Shown here: piece by piece, positions 23,495 through 34,009 of the stretch
How the letters are laid out: every line of letters starts with the position of its first letter
Numbering within the stretch: position 1 is the first letter of the stretch
From: Hippasteria phrygiana
Taxonomy: Eukaryota; Echinodermata; Asteroidea; Valvatida; Goniasteridae
DNA length: 64,000 nt
Assembly: GCA_037893225.1 (NCBI GenBank)
Contig: JAZGUH010000564.1
Span: forward strand, 1,178,001 to 1,242,000
Reading direction: 5' to 3'
Program-made: the position numbers and the translations under genes
Notes under the pieces: model-generated
The model's input: the letters and a program-made list of their open reading frames with translations, nothing else
Database searches by the model: none
Told to the model about the DNA's origin: nothing

Positions 23495-24742
23495 TTACAT
23501 ATGATTTATATATAACAATTTTTGTTTTTTTTTCATTTTTCTATAATGACCATGCATCAGGGTTTGAATTCCATCATCCAGGATGTAGCGTTTGTCATCT
23601 CTTGGGTTGAGCGATACCTTATTTTGAGTCAAAGAGTTCATGATATGCTTGTCGCTTCTCAACATATTCATGTCGTGCCGATAAATTCTAGAGTTAAACA
23701 GACAGTCTTTATAATCTCGATGAGTTATCTCGTTTGAAACGACGGGTCTTTTAAATTCTTTTGATTTCTTAATATTTTTCCCGTCGTCCATGAGAATAGA
23801 GTACATTTTTGATCCGATACAAACCGCTTCTTTGATTAGACCTCCACCACATTCGTCCTTGAACTTACCAATTATTTTCTTATTAGAGTCGTCATATAAA
23901 AAGTGATCTTTCGGATAATCCACCAAGTCGTATAATTCTTTGTCTTCCGCCATTTCCTTGTATAAGTCTCGAGTCTGTATATGTAAAAGCAAAGAGTCTG
24001 TATCCGTATAAATCAATTCGACTTTGTCATTGTATTTTACTTTGAGATGATCGTAGTAAAATTCATACATTAAAAGTTTAGACAAGTCTAAAATTCTCAT
24101 ACCGCAATAGATGGGTTTGTACAAACGAACTTTAGTCTTATACATGTCTATAAAAACCAATTTACACTCGTCAAAAATTGTCGTGCCCTTGTAATTGGGT
24201 TTTGCTGTCAATGTACGAATTCTATCTACTTCGTCGGCTCTTATCAGATGAGCGTCCATTCGATTTCTAACGTTTTCCATCGTTTTACCAAATACTGAGT
24301 TATTCATCAATTTAAACAAGTCTTTTTCAAAATCGGACTTTGCATTTTTTCTGAGTTGAGTATTTTTATCGATGTAAGATCTCATCCAAGGCGCTTGTTT
24401 AAACTTTAAAACCTTGTGTACTTTCGTTATAACGAGTCCATGAGATGCGTAACATTTTAGATTTCTAAAATGAGTTTTTTGGGGTTGCCAGTCGCTACCA
24501 ACTTGGATTCGTTCGATGGTTGCGAGTCGGTTTTTTCCATCAAGTCGATTTGATAAGGGCTCATCAATTCTATAGGTATAACTCGGTTTACGGGCGCTAA
24601 AGGATAACCGTTGTGGAGATCGTTTAAGTGCTCTGCACAGTCTAGATCTACTTATAAAATATAACCGTAAAAAATATATATTCGGTATTCCACAAAGATA
24701 ATATTCTTCGCCGACCCATCTAAAATCGGCGTACGGCAAGTA
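23495..24742 (-). pseudogene. Polinton-1 DNA polymerase B, C-terminal part
   Basis: Protein-primed family B DNA polymerase, the replicase of Polintons. This part holds motif B (FKLMNNSVFGKTMENVRNRM) and motif C with both metal-binding Asp (ELIYTDTDSLLLHI), then DHFLYDDSNKKIIGKFKDE and the C-terminal DYKDCLFNSRIYRHD block. It starts at YLPYADFRWV directly at the TA target of the ISL2EU element (24,741-24,742); the preceding part of the same gene lies at 34.0 kb. Frameshifts occur near 24,650 and 24,480. Identification is certain at family level. Confidence 0.92.
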
Positions 24743-24784
24743 TTTTACCACTGACGTCATTAGCCACGCCTACCCGTATGGCAG

Positions 24785-24799
24785 CCATCTTGCCGGTCA
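24785..24799 (+). promoter_or_regulatory. Left inverted subterminal motif, YY1-like
   Basis: CCATCTTGCCGGTCA, matched by TGACCGGCAAAATGG at 33,944-33,958. GCCATNTT is the core bound by YY1-type factors. Each copy sits just upstream of one of the two element genes, so it may serve both as promoter element and as part of the transposase-recognised end. Confidence 0.45.
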
Positions 24800-24913
24800 T
24801 GAACTTTGATCGCGGACGGAGGGAGGCCGGAGATCGCGCACACACGTACACAAAAACCATGGTCTGATGGTCGCGCGAATGTGTGTGATTTTGACAGATT
24901 TTTCGCCTTGAAT

Positions 24914-25090
24914 ATGCCCAAGACGTGTTGTGCTGTCGGCTGCACAAATCGACAAGGGTGTAAGCCAAACCTCAGCTTTTATAGGTTCCCAGCAGAGAGG
25001 AAAAGACGTGAAAAGTGGGCAGCAGCGGTTCGACGCCAGGATTGGCAACCGACTAAATATACGATATGCCACGAACATTCATATCAGGTT
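24914..25090 (+). pseudogene. ISL2EU transposase exon 1: THAP zinc finger
   Basis: ATG at 24,914 gives MPKTCCAVGCTNRQGC, and the following residues keep the THAP C2CH pattern (CxxxC ... FYRFP ... W ... CHEHS). THAP domains are zinc-dependent DNA-binding domains used by P-type and ISL2EU transposases. An upstream in-frame Met at 24,806 exists, but the THAP start is the natural one. The continuation (YDPLSPDYVPSIF) is found in the exon at 26.7 kb; a donor such as CATATCAG/GTTTTG near 25,087 is possible, but the phases do not join cleanly. Confidence 0.85.
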
Positions 25091-26271
25091 TTGTTTCAAG
25101 GGAAAATTTGACTTTATTATAGGAAAGAGTTCCATATCCGGCCATCAATTACTTTGACCTCGTGCACAAAGTATATGGGCCATGACAGAACAAGTCATTT
25201 TCAAAGAATAAGTTAAAAATTTTTCCCTCCTAATTAAATTCGTGTTTCTTCATCAGATTTACATTTACATCAGATTTACATGTATACCGTGCTGTGGGTT
25301 CCAGACGTTTTATACTGCTGGGCTATAAATTGTGACCCACTCTGCAAAAAAGCAAATTTATTTGTTGCAAAATTTGAAAATAGTGTTTTATATCGCAGTG
25401 GCTATTTTTACGGCAGCCGTAACGCGACTTTTAAACGCTATTGTTATGGCATACAATGAGAACATGATATATATTAGATTTAAAACTGCCCATCCTACCA
25501 GAGCGCTCTGGTGGCGTGATTGGTCAGTTGGTAATGCATCTAAATTTGATGGCTGGGGACCCTGGATCAAATCCCCACCGTGCTGTCTGATTTATTATAA
25601 AAAAAATTTCGAAAAGATTTTTTAAGTTTGACTAATACACATGTACTAGGTTTATAATCAAATGGTTATTTTTATTTAAGTATTTTTGAATTTTTTCCCT
25701 TTGATTTATTTAATAAGTGGTTTTTGAGAATTATTTTTAAAAGGGAAATTCTGCGTCTGAGAACCATTTGGTTGATAGTCTGGTTCCAGCAGCAAACATT
25801 GTGACGTTGAATACCATTTAATACGTCAGGGAAGTAGACAGTTCCACAAAGAGGGCTGACGTAACAATAGCCACAGCGTTTATATATCGGTGGGGGTGTC
25901 CCCATTTAGGTTGGGATTGTTGCAGAATCTCACTGTAATACAGTGGAACGGTGCTATAACGAAAATCGCGGGATCCACCAATTTTGTTCGGTATAGCAAT
26001 CGTTCGGTACAGCGATTTTCAGCCGCCAGTCTGCCAACATGACATCCGTTCTTTTAGATAGCACCCTCTTGCGTCGCATTTGAAGTGCGCCCTCTTTTGA
26101 TTTTAATTGAACATGTGCCAGCCATTACATGTTCATATACTTTCTAAGCTAACCAAATTCTAAAGCACAGTTGGCTTTTCCCTTCTATTCCTTTTTTGGG
26201 GGGGGGGGGGGGGGGGGAAATAATGGGCCTATCAATTGCTTATTTGGTTAAACACGTCCTTTGAGTCATGA
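25091..26271. other. Intron of the ISL2EU transposase gene; nothing else seen
   Basis: Non-coding AT-rich DNA between the THAP exon and the next exon. A poly-G run lies at about 26,199-26,217. No coding signal of a known family. Confidence 0.5.
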
Positions 26272-26279
26272 CCCTGAAC

Positions 26280-26685
26280 CAGTGTTGTAACCAAGTCAAT
26301 TTTTTCCAAATCAAATCAAGTCAAGTCCCGAGTCAATTTTTTCAAGTCAAGTATTGCACATAGTAAATTCAAATTCAAATGACAAATGACTTTTGGCTGG
26401 CACGTATGCACTGTACAAAATCAACCTTGACTATTTACCATGCAGTCGTCCAGTGCTGCAGCCCCAGATACGTACATGTACTGGACACCCAGCTCGATGC
26501 ACTGTAGGCTTGGCAGTTTTTTCAACTGATATGTGCAAAGGCCCAAAATGTGTGTTTAATTGTTTTAACAAAAGTGTTGATGTCAGCAAGTCATATTCTT
26601 TCAAGTCAAGTCAAGTCCCAGGTCAAACAAATCGCGACTCCAGTCTGACTCGAGTCCGAGTCAGCAAGTCAAGTTAACAAGACTG
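26280..26685. mobile_element. 406-bp hAT-like MITE with 8-bp TSD
   Basis: The ends are CAGTGTTGTAACCAAGTC and, reverse-complemented from the right, CAGTCTTGTTAACTTGACTT. The flanks carry the exact 8-bp duplication CCCTGAAC (26,272-26,279 and 26,686-26,693). The interior is rich in CAAGTC/GACTTG words. CAGTG-type termini plus an 8-bp duplication fit the hAT superfamily. It is inserted in an intron of the ISL2EU transposase gene and is therefore younger than that element. Confidence 0.85.
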
Positions 26686-26734
26686 CCCTGAACTCTTTTC
26701 ACTAAATCAAATGGCCTCCATTTGCTAATTTCAG

Positions 26735-27928
26735 AGATAAAGAGTTATGATCCACTTTCGCCCGACTATGTCCCAAGCATATTTGCACACGTCAAAACAC
26801 CGCAGAAAAGGAAACTTGCATCAGCACTGGAAACCTTTCAGCGACGACAGAACCTAAAGCACCGTAGGAGGGAACAGGAGAGATGCTCGTCGGCAGCATC
26901 AGCCCTGATTGATCTTTCCAAGTCTGCTAATCCTCCAGATGACGAACCGTCTTCCCGAAGTGATGCAGCCGATGCTTCTACTACATGTACATCACCTTTG
27001 GCAGGAATGGTGAACCCTGCGACACAGACTAACCTCACTGGGGAGTTTATTGACTCTCTAAATATGGAAAATGACAATCTACGCTCAGAAGTCAGAAAGC
27101 TTAAGGAAACTTTGACTCGATGTTCAATTGACACCAAGTCATTCAAAGAAAAAGATGACAAGGTGACAAGTTTTTACAGGTCTCCCATCATTTTGTGTTA
27201 TGATGACCGTGTTTAACTTCATTTCGCCTTTTCTGAGCCAAAATATGAAATTAAATCCATTCAACCAGTTTCTTGTCGCTATCCTACGACTAAGGCTTAA
27301 TTTGTGTGTTCAGTATTTAGCTTACCGGTTTGATGTTTCTATTGCTACAATTTCCAGAGTTTTCAATAATGTGCCTAATATTATGTACTACAGACTAGTT
27401 CCATCTCTTGTTATCTGGCCTGAGCGTGAGCAACTTCGTCTCAGTTTACCAATGTCATTTCGTTCCAAATTCAAGCAATGTGCCTGTGTGATTGAACGTC
27501 CAGGTGATTTGAAAGCCAGAGCTCAGACTTACTTCTCTTACAAGTCGCACAACACAATGAAATACTTGATCAGAATTACTCCCTAATGAACAATATCATT
27601 CATTTCAAAAGGTAGGGGTGGTCGTGCCAGTGACAAATTTGTCACTGAGCATAGTGGTTTCTTGGATCACCTTCCCCCAGGCGACTTAATATTAGCTGAC
27701 CGTGGCTTTGATGTTGGGGATGCTATCGGTATGTGTCAGGCCAATCTAAAGATACCAGCTTTCACGAAAGGACATAAACAGCTGAGTCCACTAGATGTGG
27801 AGGGAACCAGGGGAATGGCCGCCCTCAGAATTCATGTCGAAAGGGTTTTGGGCTCGCAAGACAAAAATATACCATGTTGGAAAATACAATTCCAATCACT
27901 TTATTATTACCAGATGGGAGTAACATGA
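26735..27928 (+). pseudogene. ISL2EU transposase: C-terminal THAP remainder and DDE nuclease domain
   Basis: The exon begins after TTTCAG at about 26,735 with YDPLSPDYVPSIFAHV, then a Lys/Arg-rich coiled segment (NLKHRRREQER) and ENDNLRSEVRKLKETL. The nuclease part (27,200-27,586) has [17 protein letters not shown] and [10 protein letters not shown] (helix-turn-helix), then [13 protein letters not shown] and [10 protein letters not shown]. The last part (27,662-27,928) has [13 protein letters not shown] (second Asp) and RIHVERVLG (Glu). The block that should hold the first catalytic Asp is missing between ACVI and ERPGDL. There are frameshifts at about 27,175, 27,585 and 27,855, so it is dead. 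Confidence 0.85.
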
Positions 27929-28012
27929 CAACATTGGATAAGATTGTACATGTTTCCTGTGCACTGACCAATCTGTGTGAGCCAATTGTATCCTTTGAGT
28001 AATTTGCAGAAG

Positions 28013-29573
28013 TTAAAGGTAGTATACACCATTTGCAAACATCCAAAAACAAAACTTCTGAATTATTATCAAATACCTTACTTGACTAAGTGAATAACAG
28101 TCTCAAGCATCCTGTGAAATCACAGCACCTGGTGTGCCGTAGTTTTCAAGAAAAGTGGAATTTTTGTATCAATTTCCAACGATTGCCAGCCGGTAATCGT
28201 TGGAAAAACCTGACTATTTTCAAAAACTGCCCCCAATTTATTTAATTTGGTTAGTCCACATCTGTGAATGGGTGCAAGCCAACTAGTCTGGTTTCCTAAC
28301 CTGATGTCTATAAATTGCTGTTTTGTCTGAAGGAAGTCAGGTAACCAGACTACAAAAACAGCATTAATGTTCTTGGTTTTTCCAGCATCTATGAACACAA
28401 AACTTTAAAAACAGGTCAGCGTCACAATATTTACTATAAATATGAACCCCCCTACCCATCCAATTTAGAAAATTACAGCAAAAGCAAATGGTGTATACTC
28501 CCTTTAAAGCTGCGGTATACCTTTAGCAGCTATCCAAAAAGTAACCAACCAAAATACTGTTAAAAGGCTCACTGGTTATTAAATGTAGTGTACATGATTG
28601 GTCATTGTTGCAATTTTCAGAAATGAGCAGATTTGGGGGTTAGTATTTTATAGGAAATATCGTTCCACTGACCTGTTCAAAGTTTTGCGTTGTTGGATGG
28701 CGAAAAAAACGAGAGAAAAACGATACTCGTTTTCGACCGTCGGGAAGATTATAGCCTTTATTAGTCAAGGCGGGCCTTGACTGAAGGCTACAGGGCAGTT
28801 TTCCCAACGATTTCCAGCTGGAAATTGTTGGAAAACGATATAAATTTCCACTTTTCTTGACGACAGCACACCTAGGCCAAATTTCATGGCTCTGTTAACT
28901 ACAGCTTTTTGCGCTATATAACTCTGTAAGCACAGAATCCTTAGTTACGGGATGTACGCATGCTCAGGAGCCAAAATTCCCTGCTAACATGTGAAATACG
29001 CTTGCCGTAAGCACAGAATTTTCGCAAACGGTAAGCAGAGCCATGAAATTGGGCCCTGGTATCATAATTTCACAGGATGGTTGAGACTACTATTAACTTA
29101 GTCTTGTAAGGTATTTCGTAAAAATTGGAGGATTACCAATCATGTACACTACATTTAAGATATTAATGACACTAAACTCCCATTGAAATTATTCCTGCTG
29201 TCATTTCCAAAGATGTGTCTCAGAGACACATGTTTTAAAATCAGCAGAGTTGGTTTGTTATCCGCGAATGGTGTGTGCATGGGCGCTATTATTGGTCGGT
29301 TCAGTGCATGACACGCCCGTAGCTGCAATCTGCTGAATGAGAACGCATCCCGAGTGCTGATTGCGGTCGCAATTCAAATTGTGACTCGGCAAAGTTTTAA
29401 TTGAAATCGAAATCTTAGAATATTTCTCAGAACATACAAGATTCACAGAGCTAAAACTTCATCAGGTTTAGTTGTCAAGCACCTTTCTCTATACATGTAC
29501 ATGGAAGCAGCAAAAGTGCTAAAAATACAACGATAAAAATGCACAGCTGACAAATGGTATACATTCCTTTTAA
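28013..29573. mobile_element. Nested TTAA-flanked MITEs
   Basis: The end sequence AGGTAGTATACACCATTTGC follows TTAA at 28,013, and inverted copies precede TTAA at about 28,507 (AAATGGTGTATACTCCCT) and 29,573 (AAATGGTATACATTCC). Inner inverted pairs are 28,071-28,119 with 29,067-29,116, 28,128-28,187 with 28,815-28,873, and about 28,577-28,601 with 29,135-29,158. This is best read as TTAA-target elements (piggyBac- or Kolobok-like) inserted into one another between the two ISL2EU genes. No coding capacity. Confidence 0.65.
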
Positions 29574-30098
29574 GGCATCAAAGCTTAGAGCATTGTCACA
29601 CAGGGCAATTTACAGTACAATTCATGATACATGTAATTAATTGTAAAAAATGTATTGTTATATCGTGTGCTTGGGATACTGCAATTTCATTGGTGTAGGG
29701 CGGCCACGTGTCTGGATAATAACAAATGCATGTCGCACAATTGAGAACTGCAACGTCAAACGCTCAGTCTCTCATGTCCAGCAGGACATCACAACCTTCC
29801 GTTATCAACGGTTGTGATTTAATTGATTTCTCACAGTAAGTTACAACCAATTACCGAAAACTTTTTGAGTCATTGCCACGATATAACAAAACAATTGTTG
29901 ACAGCTGTGATGTGGGATATGACGTTTTTAACACCCTGGGCGACGCATAGCACCCTGGGCTTTGCCTCGGGTGCTATATGTCCCTCGGGTGTTAAAACAC
30001 AGCAGTCAACAATGATTAACTGCATAAGAAACTGAGTTGAAATAAGCATGTATACTGTATGTACTATATGAGATTCAGGGTTCCTTCATTCTGTTCAG

Positions 30099-30389
30099 TT
30101 AATTTTCTAATTTCTTACAATTAGGGCAAAGCCAACGCTTGGGGATCTTCTTAATACCCAAACATTTCATGTGGAAACTTTTGATGTCACAGTTACCTGA
30201 TTCACAGTGCAACATATCATCACTGGGTGGATTACGACAGTAACAAACGGGTTCGGCAGCACCAGGAACCCCGACAGGAACTAGTTTAACATTAGATCGG
30301 ACTGAAGGTGATGAATACACCTTTGCTATGACCACAACCCCACCTGGAATCAAGGAGATGTAGAAATGCCATAAATTTGTGTGTGACAA
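30099..30389 (-). CDS. ISL2EU second gene, last exon: PHD finger
   Basis: VCYCRNPPSDDMLHC...CDIKSFHMKCLG...KRWLCPNCKKL is a C4HC3 PHD finger, a domain that usually reads histone tails. The exon begins after an acceptor (GATTCCAG/GTGGGG) near 30,348 and ends at the stop at 30,099. It is the C-terminal exon of the SWIM-YqaJ gene on the minus strand; a linking exon candidate (ELREYFRLDEQ) lies at about 30,800-30,850. Start Met residues upstream are intronic. Confidence 0.7.
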   Translation of the reverse strand: MSHTNLWHFYISLIPGGVVVIAKVYSSPSVRSNVKLVPVGVPGAAEPVCYCRNPPSDDMLHCESGNCDIKSFHMKCLGIKKIPKRWLCPNCKKLEN

Positions 30390-30949
30390 TAGTTAGAAGT
30401 CCCTGGAAGAGGAATTAAACATGGGGGGGGGGGGGGGTCAAGGTGCACAGAAACTGAGCTATTGCACATGCACTGTACAGTTGTATTTCAAATCCAGATT
30501 TTGCTTATTACTTCAAGTCAGTGGACTGCACATGGTTCAAAGGTAGCTTTCAAGTGGCTAATTTGGTAGGATTAGCTCAAAATGGTTGAGGAAAGGTAAA
30601 CATTTTAGCACACCAAAATCCAGGAGTGGATCCTGTGGGAGTATTTTTGGGATTTTTTTGGTGGGGGGGGGGGGGGGGGGGTGCCTTAGAGCCCCCTCCC
30701 CCCCCCCCCCCCCCAATCCACCCCTTTCTCAATCAGTAGGATTACAAACTACACAATGTTTATGGTTAACACTACCAAGTAGATACTCTCAAATGATTTA
30801 CCTTGTTCATCCAGTCTGAAATATTCACGAAGTTCGGCTAACATAATGAATGGCTGAAATAAAAGCCAAACTACAATTATTGAAAAAGGAACTGAATTAC
30901 TGAAATTTTCCACTTTGTATCATGCAATCAGATCTGACAAAATTACCTT

Positions 30950-31135
30950 GTTGCAGCTGTCGAAAAGCTGCACATCTTGGGATAGCAGATCCTTTGTATC
31001 AACGACCTTGATGGTTTACCAACATTGTATGAGTGGCTGCCTTGAAATTTGATGCTGTGACTCGTCCAGCTCTCTGATTGTACCACGTCTTGGACTTGGA
31101 CTGTTTCAATGTTTCATCCACAACTGCAGAAACCT
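30950..31135 (-). pseudogene. ISL2EU second gene: start of YqaJ-type nuclease domain
   Basis: The minus strand reads QSKSKTWYNQRAGRVTASNF followed by KAATHT, the opening of the YqaJ/lambda-exonuclease-like domain of ISL2EU proteins. After a frameshift it continues SLIQRICYPK..STAATR up to a donor-like CAAG/GTAATT. The catalytic core further on was not found, so the nuclease is probably truncated or its exons have decayed. Confidence 0.65.
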
Positions 31136-31849
31136 ACAAGATAAAAATATAACATCATACAGGATATACACTACTAAAAAAAAAGAATCAGACATTTGCC
31201 TTTTAATATTTGTAAATTTTAGCCAGGTGTGTACCTCATTGATTTATTACTTATTGTACGATGCAGCCCGTGTCCATGCTTAACACAGAATGTGAGATGA
31301 TGTACATGTACAGGTTCTATACTTCCGAGGACAAGAGGAAAATTACAAAGAAGCATTTCAGTTCTGGCAAGTCAAGTCTTTTGTTGAAATCGGTCCTCGC
31401 ACATAAAAGTATGTGCTTAGTCTATGGGGTTGGGTTATATTAAAGTAACAATAGAAAACACAAAGCATTGTCCTCGTGAGTATTGGGAAAGTACGACATG
31501 ATGCAAAGTCATGTGTTTCCGAGTGTTTCAGAGTCAAGCGGACTGGAGGGGTAAAACAAAAAATTGAAATCAGTTTGATCCTCATAATTTTATTGAGACA
31601 AACTTATTGCTCAACATGGAGAACCTTATGAAATGCACAGGGGCGGATCCATAATTTTTTTGTGGGGGGAGGGGGCGAGTTTAGTCCACCTGTTTGGTTC
31701 GGCTTGTTACAACACAGCACTCTAGAAATAGGATTATTTGTCATGTATCAGCAGTGCAGGTTTGGATCTCTAGCCCCACCCCTCACTTTCCTTTTCCTAG
31801 TTCTGCCACGAAGCAATAACCATCACAAAATATCATTTTATGAAAAGAA

Positions 31850-33789
31850 TTAAAATATTTTTCCACTTCCATCTGACATCTCGCTTTTAACTCTTCTGCA
31901 TTGAGCTCCAGATTGCAGGGATCATACAGGTCTGTCAAAGGGGTAGGAAGCTGACAAACCACATGCCTTGGTGTAAACTCTTGAGCATGATTGGGAACAA
32001 TGCTTAGAATGGCTGATCGTTTACCAGTATTGGACAGAGCCTTGTAGAATGCTGCTTTCCCATCAGCTGTGGGTGGAGGGATCTCTATCTGCGTTCGTTT
32101 TGTGACTCTGTCCATAATCGTGCTTCCTGATGATCTTCGTTTCTTGGCAGGATTGGAGAAATTAATGTTTGATCCCTCAGCATATTCAACTGCACAGGTT
32201 GATGTCTCAGCCACTGACATGGTAGTGATGTACAGGTTGTACTTGCTTTCATCCTAACCAATGTTTCCAGGGCAAACATGGATGCAGTAGCATGCGAACA
32301 GGTCTCTCCTAGTCCAGCCATGCAAGTGCAGTGACAACATATAATCTGACCATCTTTCTGGAGTGCAACCCAAGGTCTGAGTGGTGGCTTGTTTAAACGC
32401 TGAGAATGCTTCACCTGAGAGATATGGAAAAAAATACCAGGTCATGTTCAACTTCCAAATATTAAACCCAATCTGCGGCGTGTTGTCAAAGCTTACCGCT
32501 GGTAATATTCTACACACAGATTGACTATGGCTAACCAATGTATGTTCTTTCAATCTTTTGCATTAAAAATGACATCTGTGAACTCTAAAAGCCTGTATTT
32601 TATTTTTATCGTTAACATTAACCCTAACCCTAACCACCCCCCCCCCCCCCCCCCCCCCGGGTGTGTGGAAATTTGTATTGATATTGATGGATTCAGCAGG
32701 GTTAGGGTTACTCTTCCCAATCGCTGTTGTTTCTGGATGATTTTAATGCAGAAATGATTTCTGTTGTGTACATTTTTAGATTAAATTTCCATCTGGTATG
32801 AAGCACAGACTACTCAATACAGACATGACGACACTATTACAGTCCTGAATCCTCAAATTTTAATAGGAATTTGCAGACACCCTTAGGGGTTGCGGCTAAA
32901 GAATATTTATGCAGCCCACCCTCCCCCCGCCACACATACAAAAATAACAAACAATTGAAAAGTAGGCCTAGGCCATATAGCAGCGATTGTGTAGTGTAGG
33001 GCCCTGTTCCCTAAGGGAACCAAAATCCACTTTTAGGTTATTGGAATTGCCAAACTAACAGGTGTAGATAAAGGGCAGGGTTTTACTAGTTTTCGAGGGA
33101 AGTTTTGGGGTAAAAAGGCGATGAGGATGACAAAACGCAACATGAAAATAAAGATGGCAATCACCGCGACGTAGAGTAAACACGCAAAACCGCATGGCAA
33201 CTGCCGTAAATCACGTAAGAAAATTGCATTTTATACCGCAATAAACTGTTCATGCTGTTCAAAATTCAATGAAATTACAAACAAACGATGTCACTAGAAT
33301 TTTAAACGAGAAGTCTGCTTTAGGTTAAAAAAGTCATTTTGGAACGAGAAAAAATACCCTTGAATCTAATTTGATCAAAACTAAAGAGGGCCCTGCACTA
33401 CACAATTGCCCATATAGCTACCCGTGCTACCCGACTTGAAGTGAACTGCGTTTTGGTTTTACCTTTGTCATGAGAAGAAAACAATCCTTGTTTGGTACTT
33501 TAACTTTCCAAATGAGTCCATCATGGACCCAACCAGCAGTGAAATACCTGTAGGCATCGAGGCTTTTGTAAGCCTTCAGATCTTTTCCAGTGTAGGGTGA
33601 TGGCGAGTTTATAAGATAGTTGTAGATGTCAATGTAACTCAGTTCAGGTAACTCTGATGTAGATAGCTGCTCCGGAGATTTAAGTAAACCTCTCGGTAAT
33701 TTGTACGGATCTGTCATGCCGAGTGCCGACAAGATCAAGCTTTGCAAAATAACGCTTCCTACAGTCTTCCTCGAGGTGCTGCACTTCAT
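31850..33789 (-). pseudogene. ISL2EU second gene: N-terminal exons with SWIM zinc finger
   Basis: The first exon (33,427-33,789) contains LSYIDIYNYLINSPSPYTGK and AGWVHDGLIWKV. The next (about 32,254-32,414) has PPLRPWVALQKDGQIICC with the SWIM pattern CHCTCMAGLGETCSHATA, a zinc-binding module seen in transposon and viral proteins. The third (31,850-32,220) has VEYAEGSNINFSNPAKKRR and the QLPTPLTDLYDPCNLEL linker leading to the YqaJ domain. The exons are in different frames and partly shifted. A 428-bp MITE sits between exons 1 and 2. The gene converges on the transposase gene of the same element. Confidence 0.75.
32982..33409. mobile_element. 428-bp MITE with 9-bp TSD
   Basis: Inverted ends: AGCGATTGTGTAGTGTAGGG at the left and, reverse-complemented, GCAATTGTGTAGTGCAGGGC at the right. 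Exact 9-bp repeats CCATATAGC flank it (32,973-32,981 and 33,410-33,418). A 9-bp duplication is characteristic of Mutator-like elements, though I cannot place the ends in a named family. It is inserted in the ISL2EU second gene. Confidence 0.75.
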
Positions 33790-33970
33790 CTGACAGCTTA
33801 AAACCGGACGTCATTATCCTAAATTATACTGGAGAATGCACGTTATATACCTGCGAAATGCTTAACCATGGGCTTAACACACCACACTGTCATCACTGTT
33901 TACGTGGACAACACGTACGGTACGGTGCACCGCGTTGTAAAATTGACCGGCAAAATGGCGTCGCAAAAAC

Positions 33971-33999
33971 ACAGTCACGTGATAATGTCACGTGACTGT
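33971..33999. repeat. Perfect 12-bp inverted repeat containing two CACGTG boxes
   Basis: ACAGTCACGTGA, 5-nt spacer TAATG, TCACGTGACTGT. It lies 8 bp inside the right end of the ISL2EU element and upstream of its minus-strand gene. It may be a hairpin at the terminus or a pair of E-box sites. Confidence 0.8.
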
Positions 34000-34009
34000 A
34001 AAACCTCTA

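Larger units (their letters stand above)
24743..34007. mobile_element. ISL2EU-type DNA transposon, two convergent genes, TA target duplication
   Basis: A 9,265-bp insertion in the Polinton polymerase gene. TA is present at both borders (24,741-24,742 and 34,008-34,009), and the host codons on either side continue in register across one TA. The ends read TTTTACCACTGACGTCA (left) and, reverse-complemented, GAGGTTTTACAGTCACGTGA (right). The left end appears to lack the outer GAGG. Further in, CCAT(C/T)TTGCCGGTCA occurs inverted at 24,785-24,799 and 33,944-33,958. It carries a THAP-DDE transposase gene (plus) and a SWIM-YqaJ-PHD gene (minus), the two-protein plan known for ISL2EU elements. It also carries at least three later MITE insertions. 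Confidence 0.85.
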
